Shown one piece after another: positions 48,616 to 56,261 of a DNA stretch of 64,000 nt. Position 1 is the stretch's first letter; each line of letters opens with the position of its first letter. The position numbers and the translations under genes are program-made. Source of the stretch: Pseudomonas sp. GCEP-101 (GTDB lineage Bacteria; Pseudomonadota; Gammaproteobacteria; Pseudomonadales; Pseudomonadaceae); NCBI RefSeq assembly GCF_025133575.1, contig NZ_CP104011.1:1488001-1552000 (forward strand), in the 5' to 3' direction. The notes under the pieces are model-generated. The model was given only the letters and a program-made list of their open reading frames with translations. It had not been told where the DNA came from and did not search any database.

Positions 48616-48766
48616 GCCCTCTCCCTAACCCTCTCCCTGAAGGGAGAGGGGACCGTTCGGAGTGAGATGGCTCCACAGAGCCCGCCGGACAAATTGGAGG
48701 CGCAGGGAGCAGTATTCTCTCAGCCGGCACGGATGGCTCCCTCTCCCTTCAGGGCTGGGGAGAGGG
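48616..48766. repeat. CCCTCTCCC-type hairpin repeat pair after cysA
   Basis: CCCTCTCCCT at 48629 pairs with AGGGAGAGGG at 48641, and CCCTCTCCC at 48739 with GGGAGAGGG at 48758. An extra CCCTCTCCC direct copy starts at 48617. This kind of intergenic hairpin repeat is common in Pseudomonas. It probably ends or protects the cysA message. The rest of the gap shows no gene. Confidence 0.6.
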
Positions 48767-48831
48767 GCACGCTTTCCCCTGAAGCCCAAAGCCCCGTATC
48801 CTGCCGGCCTTGCTTTCAACAAGGCCCGGCC

Positions 48832-49581
48832 ATGTTCGACGCCCTCCCCCAACACCTCGAACTGATCGTCCTCACCTTCCTCCTCGCCGGCCTGGTGAAG
48901 GGCGTGGTGGGGCTCGGCCTGCCCACGGTCGCTGTCGGGCTGCTCGGACTGGTGATGCCGCCGATGCAGGCGGCGGCCATCCTCGTCGTCCCCTCCACCG
49001 TCACCAACATCTGGCAACTCGCCGCCGGGCCGCGCTTCCTCGGGCTGCTCAAACGCCTGAGGGGCATGCTGGTCGGCATCGTCATCGGCACGCTTGTCGT
49101 CGGCTGGCTGCTGGCGGGGCGCAACTGGCCGGCGGCGACGCCGCTGCTGGGCGTGGCGCTGATTCTTTACGCGCTGCTGGGGCTGTCGAACAAGCGCTTC
49201 AGCGTGGCGACGGCGCAGGAGCGCTGGCTGGCGCCGCTGATCGGCGTGATCACCGGCGGCATTACCGCGGTGACCGGCGTCTTCGTGATTCCCGCCGTGC
49301 CGTTCCTGCAGGCACTCGGGCTGGAAAAGGACGATCTGGTGCAGGCGCTGGGATTGTCCTTCACCGTCTCGACGCTGGCCCTGGCGATCACCCTCAGCCA
49401 GCACGGCTCGCTGCTGCAGGCGGACGTGCTGGGCCTGTCGCTGCTGGCCCTGCTGCCGGCACTGGCGGGCATGTACCTGGGCACCTGGCTGCGTTCGCGC
49501 ATCAGCCCGCTGGCGTTCCGCCGCTGTTTTTTCGGTGGGTTGCTGCTGCTCGGGGCCGACCTGGCCATCCGCGGCCTCTGA
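48832..49581 (+). CDS. TSUP (TauE/SafE) family membrane permease
   Basis: A 249-residue polytopic protein of the TauE/SafE sulfite/organosulfur exporter family, with about eight spans and the repeated glycine-rich motif GLVKGVVGLGLPTVAVGLLG (residues 18-37) and its half-site echo GVITGGITAVTGVFVIPAVP. The start at 48832 gives the family N-terminus; an in-frame upstream frame lies in the repeat. Being next to sulfate genes suggests sulfite or sulfonate export, but TSUP substrates vary. Confidence 0.85.
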   Translation: MFDALPQHLELIVLTFLLAGLVKGVVGLGLPTVAVGLLGLVMPPMQAAAILVVPSTVTNIWQLAAGPRFLGLLKRLRGMLVGIVIGTLVVGWLLAGRNWPAATPLLGVALILYALLGLSNKRFSVATAQERWLAPLIGVITGGITAVTGVFVIPAVPFLQALGLEKDDLVQALGLSFTVSTLALAITLSQHGSLLQADVLGLSLLALLPALAGMYLGTWLRSRISPLAFRRCFFGGLLLLGADLAIRGL

Positions 49582-49601
49582 CCCGCACCGACCTGCTTTT
49601 C

Positions 49602-49669
49602 GTAGGAGCGAGCTTGCTCGCGAACCATCTCCGCAACAGTGCCGGGTTCGCGAGCAAGCTCGCTCCTAC
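49602..49669. repeat. REP doublet (inverted pair)
   Basis: A 24-nt unit (49602-49625, core GAGCGAGCTTGCTCGCGAAC) and its exact inverse (49646-49669) are separated by 20 nt. This is the common Pseudomonas REP form. It lies between the converging TSUP and TetR genes. Confidence 0.92.
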
Positions 49670-49694
49670 AAGTCACGCCCTACGGGATCGCACC

Positions 49695-50258
49695 TCACTG
49701 CTCGTCGAGATGCCGCAGCAAAAACTCCCGGCTCGACTCGATGACCGCCTTCTGCGTCTTCTCGCTGGCGACCATCCGCGCCACCACCAACGCGCCGATG
49801 CACTGCGCCAGCAGCGCCCAGGCGTCCTCCGGCGAGCCAAGCACCTCGGCCCAGGCCTGCTGCAACTCCAGCAGGGCCTCCTCGGCGCTCTGCCGCACGG
49901 ACGCGTCGGCGCGGGCGATCTCCGCGCCCAGCGCCGGAATCGCGCAACCGGCGCTGGCATCCTGCATGTGGGCAATGCTCAGGTAGCGCTTCAGGCTGCG
50001 CTCCAGCCGCGCGCGGTCGAGCACCTTGCCCTTGCCGGCCAGGCGCTCGACGCTCTGCTGCAACTCGCGGGCGACGATGGCGGCGAAGAGTTCGTCCTTC
50101 GAGCCGAAGTGGTTGTAGAACGCCCCGCCGGACAAACCTACCGCTTTCATCAGCCCATCCACGCCAGTGGTGGCGAAGCCGCCCTGCTTGGCGAGCGCGC
50201 CGCTGCTGTCGAGCAGGCGCTGGCGGGTTTCTTCCTTGTGGGTGGCTGAGTAGCGCAT
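49695..50258 (-). CDS. TetR-family transcriptional regulator
   Basis: A 187-residue TetR-type regulator. The HTH reads RQRLLDSSGALAKQGGFATT then MKAVGLSGGAFYNHFGSKDEL (about residues 30-52). The remainder is an all-helical effector domain of the YcdC/C-terminal AcrR type. Divergent from an SDR gene across 103 nt with a doubled AACG-NN-CGTT motif, so it most likely represses itself and that gene. Confidence 0.88.
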   Translation of the reverse strand: MRYSATHKEETRQRLLDSSGALAKQGGFATTGVDGLMKAVGLSGGAFYNHFGSKDELFAAIVARELQQSVERLAGKGKVLDRARLERSLKRYLSIAHMQDASAGCAIPALGAEIARADASVRQSAEEALLELQQAWAEVLGSPEDAWALLAQCIGALVVARMVASEKTQKAVIESSREFLLRHLDEQ

Positions 50259-50305
50259 CGGGGCGACTCCGGCGAAGCGGTTGACGATGCCGCACAGATT
50301 AACAT

Positions 50306-50334
50306 AACGTTCGTTTACCTAACGACCGTTTACC
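50306..50334. promoter_or_regulatory. Doubled TetR-type operator
   Basis: AACGTTCGTTTACC (50306) and AACGACCGTTTACC (50321) are direct repeats with a 15-nt period. Each contains the small dyad AACG-NN-CGTT. It is centred between the divergent TetR and SDR genes. Confidence 0.65.
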
Positions 50335-50361
50335 AAAAACGCGCACCGCAGAGGAACGAGC

Positions 50362-51090
50362 ATGTCGAACAAGAAAGTCGTCCTGGTCATCGGCGCCGGA
50401 GATGCCACCGGCGGCGCCATCGCCCGTCGCTTCGCCCGCGAAGGCTACGTCGCCTGCGTCACCCGGCGCTCGGCGGACAAGCTGCAACCGCTGGTGGAGC
50501 AGATCCGCGCCGAAGGTGGCGAAGCCCACGGCTTCGCCTCCGACGCCCGCAAGGAAGAGGCGGTGATCGAGCTGGTGGAAACCATCGAGCGCGACATCGG
50601 CCCCATCGAGGCCTTCGTTTTCAACATCGGCGCCAACGTCCCCTGCAGCATCCTCGAGGAGACGGCGCGCAAATACTTCAAGATCTGGGAAATGGCCTGC
50701 TTCTCCGGCTTCCTCACCGGCCGCGAGGTGGCCAAGCGCATGGTCACGCGCCAGCGCGGCACGATCCTGTTCACCGGGGCCACCGCCGGCCTGCGCGGCG
50801 CCTCGGGCTTCGCCGCCTTCGCCGGGGCCAAGCACGGCATCCGCGCGCTGGCCCAGAGCATGGCCCGCGAGCTGGGGCCGATGGGCCTGCATGTCGCCCA
50901 CGTGGTGGTGGACGGTGCCATCGACACCGAGTTCATCCGCGAGACCTTCCCCGAGCGTTACGCGCTCAAGGACCAGGACGGCATCCTCGATCCCGAGCAC
51001 ATCGCCGACAGCTACTGGTACCTGCACAGCCAGCCGCGCGACGCCTGGACCTTCGAACTGGATCTACGCCCGTGGATCGAGCGCTGGTGA
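50362..51090 (+). CDS. Short-chain dehydrogenase/reductase-family protein with Phe in place of the catalytic Tyr
   Basis: A 242-residue SDR fold protein. The cofactor loop is VIGAGDATGGAIARRFAREG (residues 9-28). The usual YxxxK catalytic pair reads FAGAK here, in SGFAAFAGAKHGIRAL (about 149-164), so the tyrosine is phenylalanine while the lysine is kept; the preceding serine is replaced within TGATAG. GAGG precedes the ATG. Regulated with the divergent TetR gene. Substrate unknown; the Tyr-to-Phe change suggests a sub-family with altered chemistry. Confidence 0.85.
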   Translation: MSNKKVVLVIGAGDATGGAIARRFAREGYVACVTRRSADKLQPLVEQIRAEGGEAHGFASDARKEEAVIELVETIERDIGPIEAFVFNIGANVPCSILEETARKYFKIWEMACFSGFLTGREVAKRMVTRQRGTILFTGATAGLRGASGFAAFAGAKHGIRALAQSMARELGPMGLHVAHVVVDGAIDTEFIRETFPERYALKDQDGILDPEHIADSYWYLHSQPRDAWTFELDLRPWIERW

Positions 51091-51099
51091 AAAATCGAA

Positions 51100-51237
51100 A
51101 GACGACTAGCTGCGCGTCGGCCAGGCGTCGTTGGAATCCAGCAGGGGCTGCTCATTTACAAACGCTGCCTATCAAAGCAAAAGGTCCGCGCCCCTGCTGG
51201 ATTCCGCCTAGCCCGGCTCTAGCTCGCAAGGTCGTCT
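51100..51237 (+). repeat. Foldback intergenic repeat (MITE-like), copy 2
   Basis: A 138-bp element with ends AGACGAC / GTCGTCT. An internal perfect 16-bp inverted repeat (GGAATCCAGCAGGGGC at 51133, GCCCCTGCTGGATTCC at 51190) makes a long foldback. It shares CTGCGCGTCGGC, TGCTCATTTAC and AGCTCGCAAG blocks in order with the element at 45706. It fills the gap between the SDR and isomerase genes. Confidence 0.75.
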
Positions 51238-51274
51238 GTCGATGTTGCGAACCTACAAAAAGAGAGAGCCACTC

Positions 51275-51865
51275 ATGAGCAAGAGCGTCGAGTTCTACTT
51301 CGATTTCGGCAGCCCGACTTCCTATCTCGCCTACACCCAGTTGCCGCAGATCTGCGCCGAAACCGGCGCCGCACTGGTCTACCGGCCCGTGCTGCTGGGC
51401 GGTGTGTTCCAGGCCACCGGCAATGCCTCGCCCATCGCCATCCCGGCCAAGGGCCGCTACACGATGATCGACATGCAGCGCTTCGCCCGCCGCTACGGCG
51501 TGCCGCTGCAGATGAACCCGCACTTCCCGATCAACACCCTCACCCTGATGCGCGCTGCCACCGGCGTGCAGTTGCGCCAGCCGGAGCGCTTCGAGGCGCT
51601 GCTGGCCTGCGTGTTCAAGGGCATGTGGGTGGCGGCGCTGAACCTGGGCGACCCCGCGGTGCTCGGCCCGTGGCTGGCCGAGGCGGGCTTCGATCCGCAG
51701 GCACTGCTGGCGCTGACCGCCGATCAGGAAGTGAAGGACGCGCTGAAGGCCAATACCGAAGCGGCGATCAAGCGCGGAATGTTCGGTGCACCGACGATGT
51801 TCGTCGGCGACGCGATGTTTTTCGGGCAGGATCGCCTCGACTTCGTTCGTGAAGCCTTGGCGTAA
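51275..51865 (+). CDS. 2-hydroxychromene-2-carboxylate isomerase family (DsbA/GST-kappa-like)
   Basis: A 196-residue thioredoxin-fold protein of the HCCA isomerase group. The N-terminus VEFYFDFGSPTSYLAYTQLP has the SP-S motif used to bind glutathione, and the C-terminal GMFGAPTMFVGDAMFFGQDRL is the family cis-proline region. No CXXC is present. The ATG at 51275 has GAGAGAG upstream. It may isomerise an aromatic intermediate or be a glutathione-dependent detoxifier; no degradation genes are near. Confidence 0.88.
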   Translation: MSKSVEFYFDFGSPTSYLAYTQLPQICAETGAALVYRPVLLGGVFQATGNASPIAIPAKGRYTMIDMQRFARRYGVPLQMNPHFPINTLTLMRAATGVQLRQPERFEALLACVFKGMWVAALNLGDPAVLGPWLAEAGFDPQALLALTADQEVKDALKANTEAAIKRGMFGAPTMFVGDAMFFGQDRLDFVREALA

Positions 51866-51869
51866 AGCG

Positions 51870-51940
51870 GTTCGCGAGCGAGCTCGCTCCTACAGGCCAG
51901 CGCCGGAGTGCTCTTCGTAGGAGCGAGCTTGCTCGCGAAC
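51870..51940. repeat. REP doublet (inverted pair)
   Basis: GTTCGCGAGCGAGCTCGCTC plus four bases at 51870-51893 faces an inverse unit at 51917-51940 that is identical to the first unit of the doublet at 49602. It lies between converging genes. Confidence 0.92.
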
Positions 51941-51941
51941 A

Positions 51942-52343
51942 TCACAGCGCCAGACTCTCCGACCGGCGCAGGCCGAAGAACTCCAGCTCGGCCAGCAGCA
52001 GGACCACCAGCGCCTGGCCGATGACGAAGGCGTAGCCCAGGGCGGTGGGCTGCACGTAGCCGGTCACCAGCAGGGCGATGCTCTCCACCACCCACAGCGC
52101 GTTCAAGGCGATCACCGCCCAGACGCCGGTGCGCGACAGCAGCGTCTGGTTGCTCATCCAGTAGAGCACCAGCGCCAGCGGCAACAGCACGATGCCGGCC
52201 ACCAGCAGCAGGACGAAGGGCAGGCCCAGCAGTTCGCCCAGCGGTTGTGCGGCCAGGGCCATCAGCAGGCCCATGGCGCCACTGGCGATGGCATCGACTT
52301 TCAGGGTCAGGCGAAGCAGCGGGGAAGGTTGCAGCAGAGTCAT
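51942..52343 (-). CDS. Small four-span membrane protein
   Basis: A 133-residue protein with four hydrophobic segments (about 15-35, 42-62, 75-95, 104-123) and short charged loops; the last residues reach into the REP doublet. I do not recognise a functional family beyond small integral-membrane proteins. GGAG lies upstream of the ATG. Divergent from an XRE regulator over 128 nt that includes a palindrome, so it may be that regulator's target. Confidence 0.8.
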   Translation of the reverse strand: MTLLQPSPLLRLTLKVDAIASGAMGLLMALAAQPLGELLGLPFVLLLVAGIVLLPLALVLYWMSNQTLLSRTGVWAVIALNALWVVESIALLVTGYVQPTALGYAFVIGQALVVLLLAELEFFGLRRSESLAL

Positions 52344-52419
52344 GGCGAAGCTCCTTCAGGGGTCGCCACCGGTTGGCGGCGTGTGGCTGAAGAATCCGCT
52401 CCGGACGTAGGTGCGTCGA

Positions 52420-52434
52420 TTACCTGCCAGGTAA
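52420..52434. promoter_or_regulatory. Palindrome TTACCTG-C-CAGGTAA
   Basis: A perfect seven-base-pair dyad around a single base, in the divergent region between the membrane protein and the XRE regulator, 38 nt before the latter. TTAC recurs at 52441. A likely autoregulatory operator. Confidence 0.6.
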
Positions 52435-52471
52435 TGGCCGTTACCCGGCGGCCGGTCTATCGTTCGATGCC

Positions 52472-53305
52472 ATGGCCAGTCCCGCTATGAACGGTCCGAC
52501 GATGAACAGCCCCGCCAAGAACACCCCGGCCCAACCGGTCGGCACCCTGCTCCGCCAATGGCGCCAGCGTCGCCGGCTCAGCCAGCTCGACCTCGCCTGC
52601 GACGCGGAGATCTCCACGCGCCACCTGAGCTTCGTCGAAACCGGCCGCGCCCTGCCCAGCCGCGAAATGCTCCTGCACCTGGCCGAACAGCTGGACATTC
52701 CGCTGCGCGAGCGCAACCGCCTGCTCAGCGCCGCCGGCTATGCCCCGGTGTATTCGGAGAAGGGCCTGGACGACCCGGCGCTGACCGTGGCCCGGCAGGC
52801 CATCGATCAACTGCTCAAGGCCCACGAGCCGAACCCGGCCATGGTGGTGGACCGCCACTGGAACCTGCTGGCGTCCAACCGCACGGTGGATATCTTCCTG
52901 ATCGGCGTCGACCCGCAGCTGCTGCAGCCGCCGATCAACGTGCTGCGCATGAGTCTGCACCCCAAGGGGCTGGCGCCGCGCATCCTCAACCTCGGGCCGT
53001 GGAAGGCGCATGTGGTGGAGCGCCTGCAGCGCGACTTCGAGGCCAGCGGCGACCCGGCGCTGGCGGCGCTGCGCGACGAGGTGGCGGCCTACCCGGCGCC
53101 GCCCTACGACGAAGCGGCCAACGGCGACATGGTGCTGATCCCGGTGCAACTGCAGACGGAGCTGGGCGTGTGCAGCCTGATCGGCACCATCACGGTGTTC
53201 GGCACGCCGGTGGACGTGACACTGTCGGAGCTGGCCCTGGAAACCTTCTTCCCGGCCGACCCCGACAGCGCGCGCATCCTCCGCCAGCTCAGCGGGTCTG
53301 AGTGA
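52472..53305 (+). CDS. XRE-family regulator with MmyB-like ligand domain
   Basis: A 277-residue regulator. The HTH spans about 20-75 (VGTLLRQWRQRRRLSQLDLA, then STRHLSFVETGRALPSREML). The C-terminal part (about 100-270) is the MmyB-type PAS-like sensor, with AMVVDRHWNLLASN. In-frame ATGs at 52490 and 52502 are possible alternative starts. The stop codon touches the stop of the converging gene at 53306 with no gap. Confidence 0.88.
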   Translation: MASPAMNGPTMNSPAKNTPAQPVGTLLRQWRQRRRLSQLDLACDAEISTRHLSFVETGRALPSREMLLHLAEQLDIPLRERNRLLSAAGYAPVYSEKGLDDPALTVARQAIDQLLKAHEPNPAMVVDRHWNLLASNRTVDIFLIGVDPQLLQPPINVLRMSLHPKGLAPRILNLGPWKAHVVERLQRDFEASGDPALAALRDEVAAYPAPPYDEAANGDMVLIPVQLQTELGVCSLIGTITVFGTPVDVTLSELALETFFPADPDSARILRQLSGSE

Positions 53306-53830
53306 TCAGGCGGTCGCCTTCTTCTCGCGGATGCAGGTAGGGCCGGCGCGTTCTTCCACGGCGTGGCGCACGTCATCGCGCAGGCCCAGCAGGAAGGCCG
53401 CTTCGGCGGCCACGAACAGCGGACCGACGATCAGCCCGGTGAGGTCATCGACGAAGGCCGGCTTGCGCCCCTCGTACCAGTGACCGACGAACTGGATGAT
53501 CCAGCCCACCACGAACAGGCCGATCCCCCAGCTGAGCCAATAGGCCGTGCTGCCGGCCGCCAGCGCCGCGCCGATCCACAGCGACAGCGCCAGCAGCGCG
53601 GTCATCAGCAGGCCGAAGCGCAGGTCCAGGCGCAGGTAGAAGCCCACCGAGGCCAGCGCCAGCAGCGTGGCGGGCGAGAAGAGCAGGCCGCCGAGTTCGA
53701 TGCCCGGGCGCGACAGCAGGGTGGCGATGGCCAGTACGATCATCGGAATGCCGATGAAATGGCTGACGATGTTCCGCCGGTCACGGTGGTAGGCGGCATA
53801 TTGAGCAAGGTGATCGACCAGAGTTTTCAT
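53306..53830 (-). CDS. Mpo1/YGL010w-like membrane protein (DUF962)
   Basis: A 174-residue membrane protein of the DUF962 family. The hallmark N-terminus LAQYAAYHRDRRNIVSHFIG is followed by four spans and the second His motif QFVGHWYEGRKPAFVDDL. The yeast member Mpo1 is an Fe-dependent dioxygenase in fatty-acid alpha-oxidation; the two His clusters are kept, so a similar role is possible. Start 53830 has GGGAG upstream. Confidence 0.88.
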   Translation of the reverse strand: MKTLVDHLAQYAAYHRDRRNIVSHFIGIPMIVLAIATLLSRPGIELGGLLFSPATLLALASVGFYLRLDLRFGLLMTALLALSLWIGAALAAGSTAYWLSWGIGLFVVGWIIQFVGHWYEGRKPAFVDDLTGLIVGPLFVAAEAAFLLGLRDDVRHAVEERAGPTCIREKKATA

Positions 53831-53904
53831 TGTTGTTCTCCCGCAAGGTACTGGCATGATGGCGAGGTGCGCCTTGCCACTCTGTCAGTTAGCCGACATT
53901 GCCC

Positions 53905-54594
53905 ATGACCGACGCCAAGCCCTACCTCTCCAGCCTGCACGATGGCCGCTGGTTCCAGACCCTCCCCGAAGGGCTGCGCCAGGCCCTGTGCGACGCCGCC
54001 GTGGTGCGCCGCCTGCCCGCCGGCCAGCGCCTGTTCGCCCGCGGCGACGCGCCGTGCGGCCTGTACTGCGTGGTGGAAGGCGCGATGCGCGTGAGCGTGG
54101 TCGGCGAATCGGGCAAGGAAGCGCTGCTGGCGCTGGTGGAAGCGCCCAACTGGTTCGGCGAGATCTGCCTGTTCGACGGCCAGCCGCGCACCCACGATGC
54201 CTATGCCGAGGGCGCCACGGTGCTGCTGCAGGTACCCCTGGCGCCGTTGCAGGCGCTGCTGGCGCAGCACCCGGAATACTGGCGCGACTTCGCCCTGCTG
54301 ATGAGCCACAAGCTGCGCATCACCTTCGCCGTGCTGGAGGAGCTGTCACTGCTGCCGGCCGCGCCGCGCCTGGCCCGGCGCCTGCTGATGATCGCCGAGG
54401 GCTACGGCGAGTCGGCGACCGCCAAGCGCGAACTGCACCTGCCGCAGGACCAGCTGGCCGCCATGCTGTCGCTGTCGCGGCAGACCACCAACCAGATCCT
54501 CAAGGACCTCGAAGCCCAGGGCATCGTCCGCCTGAGCTACGGCGGCATCGAGATCCTCGACCGCGAGCGCTTGCGCCAGGCCGCCCACGCCTGA
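53905..54594 (+). CDS. Crp/Fnr-family transcriptional regulator (PA0275-like)
   Basis: A 229-residue regulator. The cyclic-nucleotide-binding-type barrel spans about 20-130 (RLPAGQRLFARGDAPCGLYC and WFGEICLFDGQPRTHDA). The long dimer helix is followed by a winged HTH with LPQDQLAAMLSLSRQTTNQI. No N-terminal cysteine cluster of Fnr is seen, so it is not an oxygen-sensing FeS type. It diverges from the DUF962 gene with 74 nt between starts. The ribosome-binding site is weak. Confidence 0.88.
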   Translation: MTDAKPYLSSLHDGRWFQTLPEGLRQALCDAAVVRRLPAGQRLFARGDAPCGLYCVVEGAMRVSVVGESGKEALLALVEAPNWFGEICLFDGQPRTHDAYAEGATVLLQVPLAPLQALLAQHPEYWRDFALLMSHKLRITFAVLEELSLLPAAPRLARRLLMIAEGYGESATAKRELHLPQDQLAAMLSLSRQTTNQILKDLEAQGIVRLSYGGIEILDRERLRQAAHA

Positions 54595-54782
54595 TCCCGC
54601 CCTGCCGCGTCTAGAACAAAAGCCAGGCCACTCTCGACACGCTTCGATGGTCGCGCCCCCGGCCACCCCGCTCTAATGCCCCACCGCCGCGCTGGCGCCC
54701 GAATAGCCGCGCCAGGGTGGCACCCGAACCTTCCGCACGACAGCAAGGCGGCCGGCGTCTGCGCCAGCCGCAAGGGAATCCT

Positions 54783-55280
54783 ATGCGCCTTTCGAAACTC
54801 CTCTGCGCCCTCGCCCTCACCACTCCTGCCCTGGCGATGGCCGACGACAGCGGCCTCTATGTCGGTGGCGGCGTCACCCGCCTCGAGATCGACGACCGCT
54901 CCTTCGACGACCATGACAACAGCTACAAGCTGTATGCCGGCTACCGCCTGAACAACTACCTGTCCCTGGAAGGCGCGGTGGTCGACTTCGGCGAGATGAG
55001 CGACGGCAACCAGCACTTCGACGGCGAGTCGCTGCAGGCCAACGTGCACCTGGGCTTCCCCATCGGCCAGCGCATCCGCCTGTACGGCATCGCCGGCGTA
55101 CACGCCTGGCACGCCGCCGACGACGCCGCCGGCAAATCCGACGATGTCGACCCGCTCTATGGCTTCGGCGGCGAGATGGACCTGATCGGCGGCCTGGGCG
55201 TGCGCCTGGAGCAGGAGTACCTGGACGTCGGCGACATCGACCTCGACCAGACCACCCTTTCCGCCTACTGGCGCTTCTGA
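54783..55280 (+). CDS. Small outer-membrane beta-barrel protein
   Basis: A 165-residue protein. The signal peptide MRLSKLLCALALTTPALAMA precedes a mature chain of alternating strands typical of OmpA/OmpW-like eight-strand barrels (SGLYVGGGVTRLEID, YKLYAGYRLNNYLSLEGAVV), ending in the C-terminal aromatic strand LSAYWRF recognised by the Bam machinery. AAGGGA lies before the ATG. Function unknown. Confidence 0.85.
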   Translation: MRLSKLLCALALTTPALAMADDSGLYVGGGVTRLEIDDRSFDDHDNSYKLYAGYRLNNYLSLEGAVVDFGEMSDGNQHFDGESLQANVHLGFPIGQRIRLYGIAGVHAWHAADDAAGKSDDVDPLYGFGGEMDLIGGLGVRLEQEYLDVGDIDLDQTTLSAYWRF

Positions 55281-55296
55281 CGCCAGCCCGCAAAGC

Positions 55297-55355
55297 CCGG
55301 CGGAAGGTCAGGCTCTCTCCCCAGAGCGGTCCTCCCCCCTCCGACCTTCCGCCGG
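55297..55355. other. 13-bp inverted repeat after the barrel gene
   Basis: CCGGCGGAAGGTC at 55297 and GACCTTCCGCCGG at 55343 pair perfectly around a 33-nt pyrimidine-rich loop, 16 nt past the stop. There is no U-run; it may be a terminator helper or mRNA 3'-end stabiliser. Nothing else is evident in the 221-nt gap. Confidence 0.5.
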
Positions 55356-55501
55356 CACCTCCATCGGACGCAAATCACTCTTTCGGTCGGTTGCAGCGCA
55401 CGCGTTCGCGGCTAGCCTAGGGATAGCTGCGTTTCTGGCGCCAGAAAGACACACATGCGGCGAATCGCGCGGCTCACAATAACAATAAGGACGCCTCCGC
55501 C

Positions 55502-56260
55502 ATGTTCGATCTCGTTCGCGGGTTCATGCTGTGCTGTTTCGGACTCTTCGCCCTCGCCGCCCAGGCCAACCTCCCCAGCGAGGAACTGCAGCTGCAGACC
55601 CTGCAGGTCTACACCTGCCGCTCGATCAACAGCCTGTTGCTGCTGCGCGGCGAAGGCTTCCAGGAAACCCACGCCGCCCAGCTGGAAAAGGACCTGGCCA
55701 CGCTGGACAACGCCATCAAGGGCTTCCCCAAGGCCGACGAGGCGCTGAAGAAGGCGCATGCCGCCTTCGTTACGCAGATTCGCAACGGCGTTTCCTACGG
55801 CCCCAAGGAAGAAGACCTGCCCTGGCGCTACAACCAGGACCTGAGCCGTGCCCTGCGCGACCTGCTCAACCAGGCGGAGCGCTTCGTGCCCGCCAGCGCC
55901 GACGCCAGCCAGATTCCCCTGTGGGAACTGCCGGTGCGCGTGGAATACCTCGCCACCCAGTACCTGGGCCGCGCCTACATGAGCGGGCTGGAACTGGCCC
56001 GCGAGCAGCCCCAGGAATACCTCGGCCAGGACGAAAGCGTGCTGGTGCCCTTGCTCTCCCAGCGCATCGGCCAACTGCCCGACAGCGACGCCACCAAGAA
56101 GCTGCGCACCCGCTGGGAGTACCTGAGCAAGGCGCTGCTGGACATGAACAGCAAGAGCAACGCCCTGGTCAGCGCCTCCGGCCGGCCCTGGGCGCCGATC
56201 ATCGTCGATCGCAACGCCCGCGCCGTGTCCGGCCAGCTCATGCTGATCAGCCAGCAGTGA
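55502..56260 (+). CDS. Conserved exported protein of unknown function
   Basis: A 252-residue protein with a signal peptide (MFDLVRGFMLCCFGLFALAA, cut after QA). The mature part is mostly helical, with LQVYTCRSINSLLLLRGEGF and KLRTRWEYLSKALLDMNSKS; one cysteine (in TCRS) stays in the mature protein. I do not recognise a named domain. AAGGA lies 11-15 bases before the ATG. It converges on ppk2 with one base between the stops. Confidence 0.8.
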   Translation: MFDLVRGFMLCCFGLFALAAQANLPSEELQLQTLQVYTCRSINSLLLLRGEGFQETHAAQLEKDLATLDNAIKGFPKADEALKKAHAAFVTQIRNGVSYGPKEEDLPWRYNQDLSRALRDLLNQAERFVPASADASQIPLWELPVRVEYLATQYLGRAYMSGLELAREQPQEYLGQDESVLVPLLSQRIGQLPDSDATKKLRTRWEYLSKALLDMNSKSNALVSASGRPWAPIIVDRNARAVSGQLMLISQQ

Positions 56261-56261
56261 C

